Assembly (NCBI RefSeq): GCF_016106035.1
Contig: NZ_JADKPZ010000001.1
Span: forward strand, 1 to 64,000
Reading direction: 5' to 3'
DNA: 64,000 nt
DNA from: Arcobacter vandammei
GTDB taxonomy: Bacteria; Campylobacterota; Campylobacteria; Campylobacterales; Arcobacteraceae
Part shown: piece after piece, positions 34,324 through 43,204 of the stretch
Position numbering within the stretch: the stretch's first letter is position 1
Layout: each line of letters starts with the position of its first letter
The notes under the pieces: generated by a model
Told to the model about the DNA's origin: nothing
Seen by the model: the letters and a program-made list of their open reading frames with translations, nothing else
Databases searched by the model: none
Program-made: the position numbers and the translations under genes

Positions 34324-35714
34324 AGTTTTTCAACCATTTTTATAATATCTTGTGGTTTTAGTGCATAAGAAGATTTTTTGACTCTATTACTAGCAAGGGT
34401 ATGTGCTAAACTGCCACAGATAGTTGCATTTAAAGCTTCATAGCCTTGAGCTAAAAGTGAAGCTACTAAACCACTTAAAACATCTCCACTTCCACCTTTA
34501 CTCAATCTTGCTTTTCCTAGGGTGTTTATATATATTTTTTCATTTTGTGAGATTATTACATTTGCACCTTTTAAAAGCAAAGTTGTTTTTGGATATTTTT
34601 TACAAAACTCTTTTACATAGAAAAATCTATTCTCTTGCAAAGTTTTTATATCTATATTTGCAATATTGCTTAATGCTAAAAGTGATACAAACTCTTTTGG
34701 ATGTGGAGTTAAAACAACATTTTCATCTAAATATTTTAAAATCTCTTTTTCATAAAAAATATCAGCATCCAAAACCTTTGGAATATTTAATTTTAAAATA
34801 TCTATATGCTCTTTTTTAAACTCTCCTAAACCCATTCCAAAAGCAATAGCTGTGCAGTTTTTACTAATAGTGCTACTTTGCATAATATGATATGGCAAGG
34901 CTATTTTTTGATTACTTACAACTGTAACAAGTCCTGAACCAAAAGAAGAAGCAGCAAGTGCTGCTAAAACTCCTGCACCCTCTTTTTCTCCACAAACTAT
35001 ATTTGTATGTCCAAAACTTCCTTTATTGGTACTTTTTTGGCTAGTTTTATCTTCTCTTTTTGGTAAAACTAAATCTGATTTTTCAAGTAAAAATATATCT
35101 GTATCATCTTCATACTTTTTGCTATCAAATCCTAGATTTACAATTTTAATTTTTCCTACATAATCTTTTGCTATATCACTAAAAAGTGCCAGTTTTAAAG
35201 CTCCCATTGTAAAAGTAATATTACTTTTAAATGCTACACTCTCTATTTTTCCATCTATATCTATTCCACTTGGAATATCACAAGCTATTTTAAAAGATGA
35301 AAAAGAGTTTAAATTTTCAATTAAAGATATTGTTTTTTCATCTATTTTTCTATTTAGTCCACTTCCAAATATACAATCAACAATAATATCTGCTTCATAA
35401 ACTTCACTTACAAAATCTAATTTTAAAGCTTTACATCTTTGTTCTTGTAGTTTTGCCATAGAAGATTTTGCTTTGTTTATTTGAAAGATTTTTACACTAT
35501 ATTTCTCTTGTAAAAGTCTAGCTAATGCCAATCCATCTGCACCATTGTTTCCACTTCCACAAGCTATTAAAACAGTGCTATTTTTTTTAAAATTCTTATT
35601 TATGTAGTTAAAGATAGAAAGACTTGCATGTTCCATCAAAATATCTTCACTTAAAAAATATTTTGTGTAAGATTTTTTATCTAAACTATTTACCTCATAA
35701 AAAACCTTTTTCAC
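34320..35714 (-). CDS. nnr: Bifunctional NAD(P)H-hydrate epimerase/dehydratase
   Basis: This enzyme repairs hydrated NADH and NADPH. The N-terminal YjeF epimerase domain shows ACGSGNNGADGLALARLL, and the C-terminal ribokinase-like dehydratase shows TPHPKEF and KGGSGDVLSGL. The frame is open to 35762. GTG at 35714 is the better start, because it has AAAGGAG at 7 nt and removes the overlap with the upstream gene. The protein is then about 464 aa, a little short for the family. Confidence 0.92.
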   Translation of the reverse strand: MKKVFYEVNSLDKKSYTKYFLSEDILMEHASLSIFNYINKNFKKNSTVLIACGSGNNGADGLALARLLQEKYSVKIFQINKAKSSMAKLQEQRCKALKLDFVSEVYEADIIVDCIFGSGLNRKIDEKTISLIENLNSFSSFKIACDIPSGIDIDGKIESVAFKSNITFTMGALKLALFSDIAKDYVGKIKIVNLGFDSKKYEDDTDIFLLEKSDLVLPKREDKTSQKSTNKGSFGHTNIVCGEKEGAGVLAALAASSFGSGLVTVVSNQKIALPYHIMQSSTISKNCTAIAFGMGLGEFKKEHIDILKLNIPKVLDADIFYEKEILKYLDENVVLTPHPKEFVSLLALSNIANIDIKTLQENRFFYVKEFCKKYPKTTLLLKGANVIISQNEKIYINTLGKARLSKGGSGDVLSGLVASLLAQGYEALNATICGSLAHTLASNRVKKSSYALKPQDIIKMVEKL

Positions 35715-35733
35715 AAGCTTGTCTCCTTTTGTT

Positions 35734-36090
35734 TTAGTTTTTAAATTTCCACCCATTATCAACCATTATGATTCTAATTTTATCTTTTAAATCACCTTGA
35801 ATCTCTATATTTTCATCTTTTATTGAGCCACCACAGGCAAGTTTAGTTTTAAGAAGTTTTAAAATCTCTTTTCTTTTTTCATCTTCAATTTGAAATCTTC
35901 CAACAATAGTAACTGGTTTTCCATTTCTCTTTTCTAAAGAGAAAACCAATTGATGTTGATTTTTTGCTAAGATTACTTTTGCCTCTTCTTTTTGAACCTT
36001 GATTTTTCCTTTATCCTCTTTTTTTGTGTCAAAGCTATTTCCTTCAAGCTTCGCACCAAGCCCCAAAGCTAACTTCTCTGCAATTCCCAT
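35734..36090 (-). CDS. SUI1/YciH-family translation factor-like protein
   Basis: This 118-aa protein has the eIF1/SUI1 fold pattern in its C-terminal two-thirds: LEKRNGKPVTIVGRFQI, then LKTKLACGGSIKD, then IEIQGDLKDKIRIIMVDNGW. Bacterial members bind the ribosome and may affect start-site selection, but their role is unsettled. It follows tsaD by 3 nt in the operon. Confidence 0.88.
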   Translation of the reverse strand: MGIAEKLALGLGAKLEGNSFDTKKEDKGKIKVQKEEAKVILAKNQHQLVFSLEKRNGKPVTIVGRFQIEDEKRKEILKLLKTKLACGGSIKDENIEIQGDLKDKIRIIMVDNGWKFKN

Positions 36091-36093
36091 CTT

Positions 36094-37089
36094 CTAATAA
36101 TCCTTTAATCTTGTCTTTATATCTAAATCTTCTAAATTTATAAATTCACCTATTTTATACTGTTCAACTGCAACTCGACCAATCATTGCAGCATTGTCTG
36201 AACAATATTTCAACTCTGAAAGGTGCAATCTTGTATCATATTTTTTACATAAAGTTTCTAACTCTTTTCGCAAAAATAGATTTGCACTCGCCCCTCCAAC
36301 TATTGCAAAATCTTTGGGTGCTTTTTGTTTAAACAGCTTCTTTAATTTTTGAATAATATGTAAAACTGCTGTTTTTTGAAAACTAGCACTTATATTTGCA
36401 ATATCCTGCTCTTCTAAAGTGGTGCGTTCAAGTTTCTCAATTTCAAGTCTTACAGCATTTTTAAGCCCTGAATAACTAAACTCAATTCTTCGGCTTTGAC
36501 TTAATGGTATTGGAAAATCAAATCTATTTTCATCTCCATTTTTTGCATATTTTTCAATCATTGGCCCCCCAGGGTAACCTAGATTTAACATCTTTGAAAC
36601 TTTATCAAAACTCTCACCAAAACTATCATCTAAGGTTCTAGCAACTAGTTTCATCTCATTTAAAGAGTTTGCTTCAATGATTTGTGTATGTCCGCCAGAA
36701 ACTAGCAAAACTGTAATTGGGAAAATCTCCTTTTTTTCTATAAAAAGAGAGTAAATATGACCTTTTAGATGATTTACAGCAATTATTGGAATATTGAGTG
36801 CAATGCTTATAGCCTTTGCCATAGCAACACCCTCTGTTAGAGTTACAGATAATCCAGGGGCATTTGTAACTGCGACAGCTTTTAAATCTTTTAGGTAATC
36901 TTTACACTCTGCTAAGATTTTTGGAAGTGCTTCAATATGAAGCCTAGCAGCAAGTTCTGGAACTACTCCACCATAAATGCTATGCTCTAACTCTTGAGAA
37001 ATTTTTTTATGAAAAACTAGCTCCAAAGTCTCTATTTTTGTAATAGATATAGAACTATCATCGCAAGAGCTTTCAATCGCTAAAATCAT
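36094..37089 (-). CDS. tsaD: tRNA threonylcarbamoyladenosine synthase subunit TsaD
   Basis: This 331-aa ASKHA-fold enzyme transfers threonylcarbamoyl to A37 of ANN-decoding tRNAs. The start is placed at ATG 37089 ([11 protein letters not shown]), the family's conserved N-terminus, with AAGGATAAAACCT upstream, even though the frame is open to 37128. Metal-binding histidines are in [11 protein letters not shown]. Nucleotide-binding LLVSGGHTQ and [10 protein letters not shown] are present. Confidence 0.95.
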   Translation of the reverse strand: MILAIESSCDDSSISITKIETLELVFHKKISQELEHSIYGGVVPELAARLHIEALPKILAECKDYLKDLKAVAVTNAPGLSVTLTEGVAMAKAISIALNIPIIAVNHLKGHIYSLFIEKKEIFPITVLLVSGGHTQIIEANSLNEMKLVARTLDDSFGESFDKVSKMLNLGYPGGPMIEKYAKNGDENRFDFPIPLSQSRRIEFSYSGLKNAVRLEIEKLERTTLEEQDIANISASFQKTAVLHIIQKLKKLFKQKAPKDFAIVGGASANLFLRKELETLCKKYDTRLHLSELKYCSDNAAMIGRVAVEQYKIGEFINLEDLDIKTRLKDY

Positions 37090-37189
37090 AGGTTTTATCC
37101 TTATAAAAAGATTCATACATTTCAGCAATCTTTGATTGCGTGAAATTTATCCCGCAGGAGTTTACGACGAGGACAATCGCTAAAATCAT
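37073..37189 (-). other. Duplicated tsaD start with an out-of-frame 38-codon frame
   Basis: The sequence around the tsaD start (caatcgctaaaatcata then ttttatccttat) occurs twice: at 37075-37103 and at 37175-37203, with one mismatch near the centre. The upstream copy carries its own ribosome site and ATG (MILAIVLVVNSCG) but diverges after five codons and stops just inside tsaD. It looks like a partial tandem duplication scar. Translation of the short frame is possible but unproven. Confidence 0.6.
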
Positions 37190-37200
37190 AGATTTTATCC

Positions 37201-37788
37201 TTATTTTTCTGCTGGGATTCTTGTGCTTTGCACTCTCTTTGAGAAAATCCCAGTTCCGTTACAAGCTTTTATCCATTCAAAAGCACAATCAAGTTTTCCA
37301 AATCCAGCACTTGGATTTATATGCCCTGCATTTTCCATAATCTTCATTCCGATATTTAACTTACTTTGCAGATTTATAGCCTCTTCTATACTCATATATG
37401 GGTCATTTGTTGAAGCTGCCATAATTACTTCAATAGATTTTAAATCTTTTGCAATTGGGTATGGAAAAAAAGTTTTTGCTTCTTCTAAAACTTCGTTTCT
37501 AACAGGTGCTACAAGCATTAGTTTTTCTAATTTTATATCAAGCTCATCACAAATATGAAACCATAAAATATTTGCTAAAGAGTGGCAAACTACAATATTC
37601 GGCTTAAAATACTCTATCTCTTTTCTTATAAACTCTTTCCACTCATTTAAATCTGGGCTATTTTTATTTGGTAAGCTTGGAAAAGATACAGTGTAATTCT
37701 CTTTTATTAAATCTTGTGCTAAATGATTTTGCCAATGTGGAAAATCACTTCCACTAAGCCCGTGAAGTATTAAAACTCTTTTACTCAT
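37201..37788 (-). CDS. RBBP9/YdeN-like serine hydrolase
   Basis: This 195-aa alpha/beta hydrolase begins RVLILHGLSGSDFPHWQNHL and has nucleophile CHSLAN, Asp in STNDPYMS and His in AGHINPSAGFG, the RBBP9/YdeN pattern. The substrate is unknown. The last about 20 residues (ACNGTGIFSKRV and on) do not look like the family and end in the duplicated DNA upstream of tsaD, suggesting that the 3' end was rearranged. Confidence 0.85.
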   Translation of the reverse strand: MSKRVLILHGLSGSDFPHWQNHLAQDLIKENYTVSFPSLPNKNSPDLNEWKEFIRKEIEYFKPNIVVCHSLANILWFHICDELDIKLEKLMLVAPVRNEVLEEAKTFFPYPIAKDLKSIEVIMAASTNDPYMSIEEAINLQSKLNIGMKIMENAGHINPSAGFGKLDCAFEWIKACNGTGIFSKRVQSTRIPAEK

Positions 37789-38068
37789 TGTTATTTCCTA
37801 TTAGTTTTGTATCAAATTTTGCTCTTTTTAATCTATCTTCAATATCTTTAAACATCTCAACTTTTAACTTATACTCTTCTTCAAAGACAAGTGCGACAAG
37901 TTCTTTTCTTGGTTTCTCTTCTGTTTGTATTGGAGTGTGTTTTTTCCACTCTTCAAACTTCTCTTCATAAAGTTTTAGCATATCTTTTTCAAATTTTGTT
38001 CTAGTATATATTAAATAGATTACAAGTATAAGCAAAATTGCAAATGGTATTAGTAAATCAAGAGTCAC
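37781..38068 (-). CDS. Small membrane-anchored coiled protein, 95 aa
   Basis: One N-terminal membrane helix (LLIPFAILLILVIYLIY) followed by a charged coiled-coil tail. Overlaps the dxr stop by 11 nt and the hydrolase start by 8 nt, so it is co-translated. A conserved hypothetical by its operon position; its function is unknown. Confidence 0.7.
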   Translation of the reverse strand: MTLDLLIPFAILLILVIYLIYTRTKFEKDMLKLYEEKFEEWKKHTPIQTEEKPRKELVALVFEEEYKLKVEMFKDIEDRLKRAKFDTKLIGNNNE

Positions 38069-39125
38069 AATATTTTCTCACTTCTTTATCTATTAAAAAA
38101 ATATCATCTATATTTGAAGCTTTAAGTCTATGAAATTTATTTATTGCATCAATTGAAATTTTTGAAATATCCAAAAAGCCAATTTTTCCAGCCAAAAACT
38201 TTGAAACTGCTACTTCATTTGCAGCATTTAAAATAACTCCTAAATCTGGATTATCTAAAATTTCATTTTTTAAATCCCAAATTGGGTATCTTGAACTCTC
38301 TATTTTTTTAAACTCCAAAGATGAGATTTCAAGCAGATCAACAGGTTTTAAAATCTCATCTTCTATTTTATCAAGTAAGGCATAAGCAATTGGAAGTTGC
38401 ATTGAAGCATTTGCAATATGTGCTGTTGTGCTCCCATCTGTAAAGTTTATAAAGGCATGAACCAAAGATTTTGGCTCTATTATGGCATCAAGTTTTTTTG
38501 TGTCAAAAAGCCAAAAAGCTTCAAGAAGTTCAAACATTTTATTTGTCATTGTTGCACTATCTATTGTAATTTTATTTCCCATTTTCCAGTTTGGGTGATT
38601 TAAAGCTTCTTTTACACTTACATTTTTTAAACTCTCTATTGGGGTATTTCTAAAACTTCCACCACTTGCAGTTATTAGCATTGAGTCTATTTTTTTTTCT
38701 TGTTGTAAATACCATAAAGCAAAGTGTTCGCTATCTATTGCTCTAAGGTTTGATTTATCTATAAATTTTCCTGCAACAACTAAAGATTCTTTATTTGCTA
38801 GACACAACTTTTTGCCACACTCTATGGCTTTTAAAGTTGGTTTTAGTCCCAAAAATCCAACAAGTGCATTTACAACAATATTTGATGAACTATTTTGTAT
38901 AGCTTCTAAAATAGCCTCTTCACCAAAACTTACATTTTGATGATTTACTTTGTGTAAATCAGCTTTTGAAGCAATTATCACTTTTTTTGGATTATGCTCT
39001 TTTATTTGAGAGTTTAAAAGCTCTATATTTTTACCTGCAACTAAAACCTCAACACTTAGTTTATATTTTTTTGCAATCTCTAGGGTATTTACCCCAATAG
39101 AACCTGTACTTCCTAAAATTATCAA
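38058..39125 (-). CDS. dxr: 1-deoxy-D-xylulose 5-phosphate reductoisomerase
   Basis: This 355-aa NADPH enzyme carries out the first committed step of the MEP isoprenoid pathway. Features are the N-terminal nucleotide fold ILGSTGSIG, the metal/substrate site AIDSEHFAL, the flexible loop TASGGSFRNTP, and HPNWKMGNKITIDSATM. It overlaps cdsA by 4 nt, an arrangement common in Campylobacterota. Confidence 0.96.
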   Translation of the reverse strand: MIILGSTGSIGVNTLEIAKKYKLSVEVLVAGKNIELLNSQIKEHNPKKVIIASKADLHKVNHQNVSFGEEAILEAIQNSSSNIVVNALVGFLGLKPTLKAIECGKKLCLANKESLVVAGKFIDKSNLRAIDSEHFALWYLQQEKKIDSMLITASGGSFRNTPIESLKNVSVKEALNHPNWKMGNKITIDSATMTNKMFELLEAFWLFDTKKLDAIIEPKSLVHAFINFTDGSTTAHIANASMQLPIAYALLDKIEDEILKPVDLLEISSLEFKKIESSRYPIWDLKNEILDNPDLGVILNAANEVAVSKFLAGKIGFLDISKISIDAINKFHRLKASNIDDIFLIDKEVRKYCDS

Positions 39126-39880
39126 ATAATTACTCTTAATAAAACTAGCATTACAATTGCACCAAAAAGGTAACCATCTATTCTATCTAAAACCCCTCCA
39201 TGACCTGGAAGAATATTCCCACTATCTTTAACTCCAGCTTCTCTTTTTAAATAGCTTTCATATAAATCTCCAAATACACTTGCAAGTGATACAACAGCTG
39301 AAACAATAACTGCACCTAAAATTCCTATTTCATTTATAGAAGTTAATGTACCTAAAATTATTGCTAAAACCATACCACCAACAACACCTTCAAGTGTTTT
39401 ATTTGGGCTTGTTTCACTAAAAGGAGTTTTTCCAAAAGCTTTTCCTGCAAAATATGCTCCTGTATCAGTAGCAGCAACAATTACTAATAACCAAAATAGG
39501 ACCATTACTCCAAATTCACTATAAAGTGATATTAAAAATACAAATGATGCTGTTGGGTAAAGAAGAGGTAAAACCATTTTTCTATCAAGTTTTCTTTTAT
39601 ATGCAAGTTGTGAAGCATATCCAACAGCTACGATGAAAATCAAATCTACAGGCATAGGATAAAAATAGACTGCAACCCAAAGTAACACAATATAGATATA
39701 TATACTTTTATCTTCTAATTTGTATAAATCCTTTGACTCTTTTACAGCAATTAAAAGCATAATACCAAATACTAACCAAAATAGAAAATATGAATCAATG
39801 TAACCAATAATTAATGTTACAATCATCAAAACAATACCAGTTTTTACTCTAGTAGATAATCCACCTAAAATTTCTAACAT
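39122..39880 (-). CDS. cdsA: Phosphatidate cytidylyltransferase
   Basis: This 252-aa membrane enzyme makes CDP-diacylglycerol from phosphatidate and CTP. It has several hydrophobic helices and the C-terminal signature VSLASVFGDLYESYLKR, then KDSGNILPGHGGVLDRIDG, which is diagnostic of the family. It probably starts the cdsA-dxr operon. Confidence 0.95.
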   Translation of the reverse strand: MLEILGGLSTRVKTGIVLMIVTLIIGYIDSYFLFWLVFGIMLLIAVKESKDLYKLEDKSIYIYIVLLWVAVYFYPMPVDLIFIVAVGYASQLAYKRKLDRKMVLPLLYPTASFVFLISLYSEFGVMVLFWLLVIVAATDTGAYFAGKAFGKTPFSETSPNKTLEGVVGGMVLAIILGTLTSINEIGILGAVIVSAVVSLASVFGDLYESYLKREAGVKDSGNILPGHGGVLDRIDGYLFGAIVMLVLLRVII

Positions 39881-39968
39881 CTTTTTTTGACCTTAAAATA
39901 AAATTGTTTTATTTTACTAAAAATTCGCTTTTAAATGGATTTTGTTAATTTTTAAAGAGTTTAATAAG

Positions 39969-39997
39969 AAAAATGCACTAAATTTTAGTGCATTTTT
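39969..39997 (-). terminator. Terminator after traT
   Basis: 12-bp inverted repeat aaaaatgcacta / tagtgcattttt with a 5-nt loop and flanking T run, 6 bases beyond the traT stop. Confidence 0.8.
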
Positions 39998-40002
39998 ATT
40001 TT

Positions 40003-40779
40003 TTAGAATAGACCTGCAATTTGATTTGAGATTTGTTTTTCTAAAATAGGAGTAGCTTCAGCTAAAGTTAATTTCATTTTTGTAGCTTCAGCAAACATCA
40101 TAGTTTTATGTTCAATATAATCTGTTTCAAAACTTTGTGATTGTGCATTTGCCATATTTGAATTTAAATGACCAGTTGCATTAGTATCTTTTACACTTCC
40201 ACCAAAACTGTTAATAAATCCAGATTTTTTACTATCACTTACACTAGATTGTCCAGCAGCTGTTGAATTAGAAGCATATACAGGACCTTTTGCTTTTTCT
40301 CTAATTACAATATCAACTTGCATTTGGTAAATTGTATCTTCTGTTGCTTTTGCTATTAAACCACCAATTAAAGCAGCCCCTAGACCAGCTCCTATTGTTC
40401 CACCAGCTCCTCCACCATTATATCCAGCAACACCAGCTCCAATTGCTCCTGCTCCTAATGCACCACCTGCAGCATTATTTTCTTGTTTTTTATCACAATA
40501 TAATACATTTACCATTAAAACATAAGTTGCAGCATCTGGATCATCTACTACAGTATAACCTTTTGCTTGTAATTCAGCAATAATAGTATTTTCAAGATTT
40601 ATTTTTTGCCCACTTGTATTTTTACTCGATAAGAACACAGTTCTTAACTCTTTTTTAACTGGGTTTATAAAAATACTTTGAGTCATTTTTGCATTTGTTT
40701 GTAACTCTGTTGTAGCACAACCTGTAAATAACATAGTTGCTGTAACAAACCCTAAGCCTAAAGTTTTGATTTTATTCAT
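40003..40779 (-). CDS. traT: TraT-like complement resistance lipoprotein
   Basis: This 258-aa outer-membrane lipoprotein has lipobox LFTGC (residues 17-21) followed by the TraT pattern ATTELQTNAKMTQSIFINPV, the VVDDPDAATYVLMVNVLYCDK segment, and a long glycine/alanine-rich membrane-inserting stretch (about residues 105-145). Plasmid TraT gives surface exclusion and serum resistance. Here it is chromosomal with no tra genes nearby, as in other Campylobacterota. Confidence 0.9.
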   Translation of the reverse strand: MNKIKTLGLGFVTATMLFTGCATTELQTNAKMTQSIFINPVKKELRTVFLSSKNTSGQKINLENTIIAELQAKGYTVVDDPDAATYVLMVNVLYCDKKQENNAAGGALGAGAIGAGVAGYNGGGAGGTIGAGLGAALIGGLIAKATEDTIYQMQVDIVIREKAKGPVYASNSTAAGQSSVSDSKKSGFINSFGGSVKDTNATGHLNSNMANAQSQSFETDYIEHKTMMFAEATKMKLTLAEATPILEKQISNQIAGLF

Positions 40780-41094
40780 AAAACAATCTCCTTGATAAAA
40801 TTTGGCTTTGATTTTACAGTTTATATTTTAAATTTCACTTAATTTTGGTAAAAATTATTGATATTCTATTGAAATAATGGAAGATATTATGTACATATGA
40901 ATTTTTTAGATTTATAATAAGATTAGGTGGTACCCAGTAGGAGTCGGAAAAATATCTCCAAATACTATAAAACAGTAGTTTGCAAGATACGATTTTTTTA
41001 CATTCACCCAAAAAACCACCCAATTATTTTTTTAACAAAAATAAGATGAGTTATAAAAGATAATCATTATAACTCATTTTTTATTATTATGATA
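40780..41094. other. Intergenic stretch at the left edge of the second accessory region
   Basis: 315 bp without a convincing gene. A moderately GC-richer block at about 40925-40955 (aggtggtacccagtagga) is flanked at 41012 by ccaccc, so the outer bases could pair. It may be an old junction or an RNA or regulatory element. No tRNA or repeat partner was found elsewhere in the window. Confidence 0.3.
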
Positions 41095-41271
41095 TTAAGA
41101 GCATAAAGCTTCTTCTACTTCTGCAACATTAAATAAAGTTACTTTTGGGCTTATTTTTATACTTTTGATTTTTCCAATTTTAAGATAATACCATACTGTA
41201 CTTTCGCCTATACATAAATAATCTGCTAACTCTTTTGCTCTTAGAAATCTTGGTCTTTCAATATTTTTCAT
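41095..41271 (-). CDS. AlpA/Xis-like helix-turn-helix protein
   Basis: About 58 aa from ATG 41271 (AGGAG upstream; the frame is open to 41292). The sequence RPRFLRAKELADYLCIGE then STVWYYLKIGKI is the typical helix-turn-helix of AlpA/excisionase proteins found next to integrase or replication genes of integrative elements. It overlaps the end of the RepA-like gene's operon. Confidence 0.75.
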   Translation of the reverse strand: MKNIERPRFLRAKELADYLCIGESTVWYYLKIGKIKSIKISPKVTLFNVAEVEEALCS

Positions 41272-41272
41272 C

Positions 41273-42439
41273 TTAAATCTCCTCTTTATCACTGTTTGGC
41301 AGTTTTGTAAGTTTTGCAGTTTGTTCTATGAAAAAATATTTTGCATTTTTCTCATTTGCTCTTTGCACATACTTCCATTTACCATCTTTTGCCCATTTAT
41401 CTAGCCATCCTATTACTTTTTTCTCACCAATACCAAATTTTGTGAAAAATGAGGATTGCTTTAAATAATTCATTATTTCTGACTGATTCATCTCCCCATC
41501 TTGTAGCAAGTCAATAATTATTTTCACAAAATTAGATTCTTGATATGAAATATTTGCCATAGAAAAGTCTATTTCATCTATTATTTTTCGGTCTTCGGTC
41601 TTATATGCTTTTGGTTGAATATCAAACCTACTTGCTTTTTGTGGCTTTAGTAGTATACAGTTATTAAAATCATTTCTTTCAACTAGATAGGTATAATCTG
41701 CAAAATTTTCAATTTGTTGAGAATCAGCAAAAACTCCACTTTTATTTAAGTGATGGATTAAAATAATAGTTCCTCCTGCATCTCTAAGTTGTTTTTCATA
41801 TTTATACAGTAAAGTAGTATCAATGAAACCATTTTTTTTAGGAGATAAAAGAGTTAGGCAGTCTTCTATAATAAGATATTTTCTCATCTTATACTTTTTT
41901 TGAACTTCTACAATTTCTTCTAAAAAACTTTGTGTTTTTTCAATAATATTTGTTGTTTCTTGCTTTCCAGCATATATAAATCTATCTTTATATGTTTTGA
42001 TTAATTTATCAATTCCTATTTCTTTAAGTTTCACAGCAGACATATCAGCATCAATATATATAATAAATATATCCTTATTTGTATTTAATAATTGAGTACA
42101 ATATTCAATCATAATAGTTGATTTTCCACTCCCTGGATTACCATAAAAAACACCAATTGACTGGCTTGGAAGTACACTAGGAATAAGCCATTCAATATTT
42201 TTGGCTTCACTAATATCTTTTATGTCATATATAAAATCATTAAAACTATCTTCAAAGCTTAATTTTATTTTGATGATTTGTGATTCTAAATTATGCTTTT
42301 CTTGTGTAAGTTCTTCTATCTCAAGCTCTTCTAAAAGAGCCTTTTTTTGTGATAAAATATAGTTTATATCTTCAATCTGCCTATTAAGGCTAGATTGAAA
42401 ATTGATTTTTTTCTTAACTTTAGCTAATATTTCACTCAT
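41273..42439 (-). CDS. RepA-like AAA ATPase (plasmid/satellite replicative helicase)
   Basis: This 388-aa protein has a RecA-like core. Walker A is GNPGSGKSTIMIEY (about residue 98), followed by a Walker B-like strand LIIEDCLTLLSPK and a sensor strand TIILIHHLNKSG, as in RSF1010 RepA and AAA_25 helicases. The N-terminus has a coiled coil (EELEIEELTQEKHNLES). The C-terminal third looks like a winged helix (MNQSEIMNYLKQSSFFTKFG). Probably used for autonomous replication of an integrative element. Confidence 0.75.
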   Translation of the reverse strand: MSEILAKVKKKINFQSSLNRQIEDINYILSQKKALLEELEIEELTQEKHNLESQIIKIKLSFEDSFNDFIYDIKDISEAKNIEWLIPSVLPSQSIGVFYGNPGSGKSTIMIEYCTQLLNTNKDIFIIYIDADMSAVKLKEIGIDKLIKTYKDRFIYAGKQETTNIIEKTQSFLEEIVEVQKKYKMRKYLIIEDCLTLLSPKKNGFIDTTLLYKYEKQLRDAGGTIILIHHLNKSGVFADSQQIENFADYTYLVERNDFNNCILLKPQKASRFDIQPKAYKTEDRKIIDEIDFSMANISYQESNFVKIIIDLLQDGEMNQSEIMNYLKQSSFFTKFGIGEKKVIGWLDKWAKDGKWKYVQRANEKNAKYFFIEQTAKLTKLPNSDKEEI

Positions 42440-42459
42440 TAATTTACTTCCTTTTGGGT

Positions 42460-43080
42460 TTAAATTATTAATTCAAGTTGGTAACTAAAATTACCACTTC
42501 GACATTTTTTAAATTGGATTTGAACAGATTCGTGGCTACCAACTACTTCATCTACTTCAAATCCATACTTCTCACATAACTCTGTAAAATCTAAAAAATC
42601 AAAATCTTCATCATATCTAGCTTCTTTCCAAACTTTAATAAGACCTTCTTTGATAATTGATTTATCCAATTCTTGAATATCTAAAATTTGAATCATTCTT
42701 TCAAAATCATCATTGTCTTGATAATTCCCTTTATAAATATCAATCTTTTTGGGATTAAAATATAACTTATATTTTGGATTTGTTGTCAAATTCCGCATAT
42801 TATTTAAAATTCGAGAAACTAACCAATTTAACTTATCTTCTATATTTTCGAGTTTAAAAAATCTTTTTACACCATTTAAGTGTTTCTTTTTTATTTGATT
42901 ATTTAAAACACTTACAGCTGTTGAATATGTAAAATCAAAATCATAAAAGTGTAATTTTTTTGATTTTGAAATTCTTAAAATATCTTCTTTCAAAACATCA
43001 ATAATTGCTTCAATGTTATCTATAAGATCCTTTACATTGTTTATTTTTTTACTCATAAGTAAAAATTCAAACTCCTTCAC
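42460..43080 (-). CDS. Hypothetical protein of the replication module, 206 aa
   Basis: First gene of the minus-strand trio with the RepA-like ATPase and AlpA. Basic helical N-terminal half, then an acidic region (ESVQIQFKKCRSGNFSYQLE at the C-terminus). No domain is recognised. The start at 43080 has AAGGAATTTAT upstream. Confidence 0.5.
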   Translation of the reverse strand: MKEFEFLLMSKKINNVKDLIDNIEAIIDVLKEDILRISKSKKLHFYDFDFTYSTAVSVLNNQIKKKHLNGVKRFFKLENIEDKLNWLVSRILNNMRNLTTNPKYKLYFNPKKIDIYKGNYQDNDDFERMIQILDIQELDKSIIKEGLIKVWKEARYDEDFDFLDFTELCEKYGFEVDEVVGSHESVQIQFKKCRSGNFSYQLELII

Positions 43081-43103
43081 ATAAATTCCTTTTTCTTTGT
43101 ATT

Positions 43104-43161
43104 TAAGTTAACTTATAGTAGAATAATTCATTACAACATACTATGTTCACTTATAAGTGAA
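43104..43161. promoter_or_regulatory. Palindromic operators between divergent genes
   Basis: Two perfect palindromes, taagttaactta at 43104-43115 and ttcacttataagtgaa at 43146-43161, lie 31 bp apart between the minus-strand replication module and the plus-strand CI-like repressor. They share the acttata core. They are likely binding sites for that repressor. Confidence 0.6.
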
Positions 43162-43204
43162 TAGTACACTTTATAATCTTAAGAAAAACTTTAAAAGGAA
43201 TTTA

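Noticed and set aside
34424-34819. 131-aa plus-strand Leu/His-rich frame
   Set aside because: Shadow of nnr, with composition typical of antisense frames in AT-rich genes.
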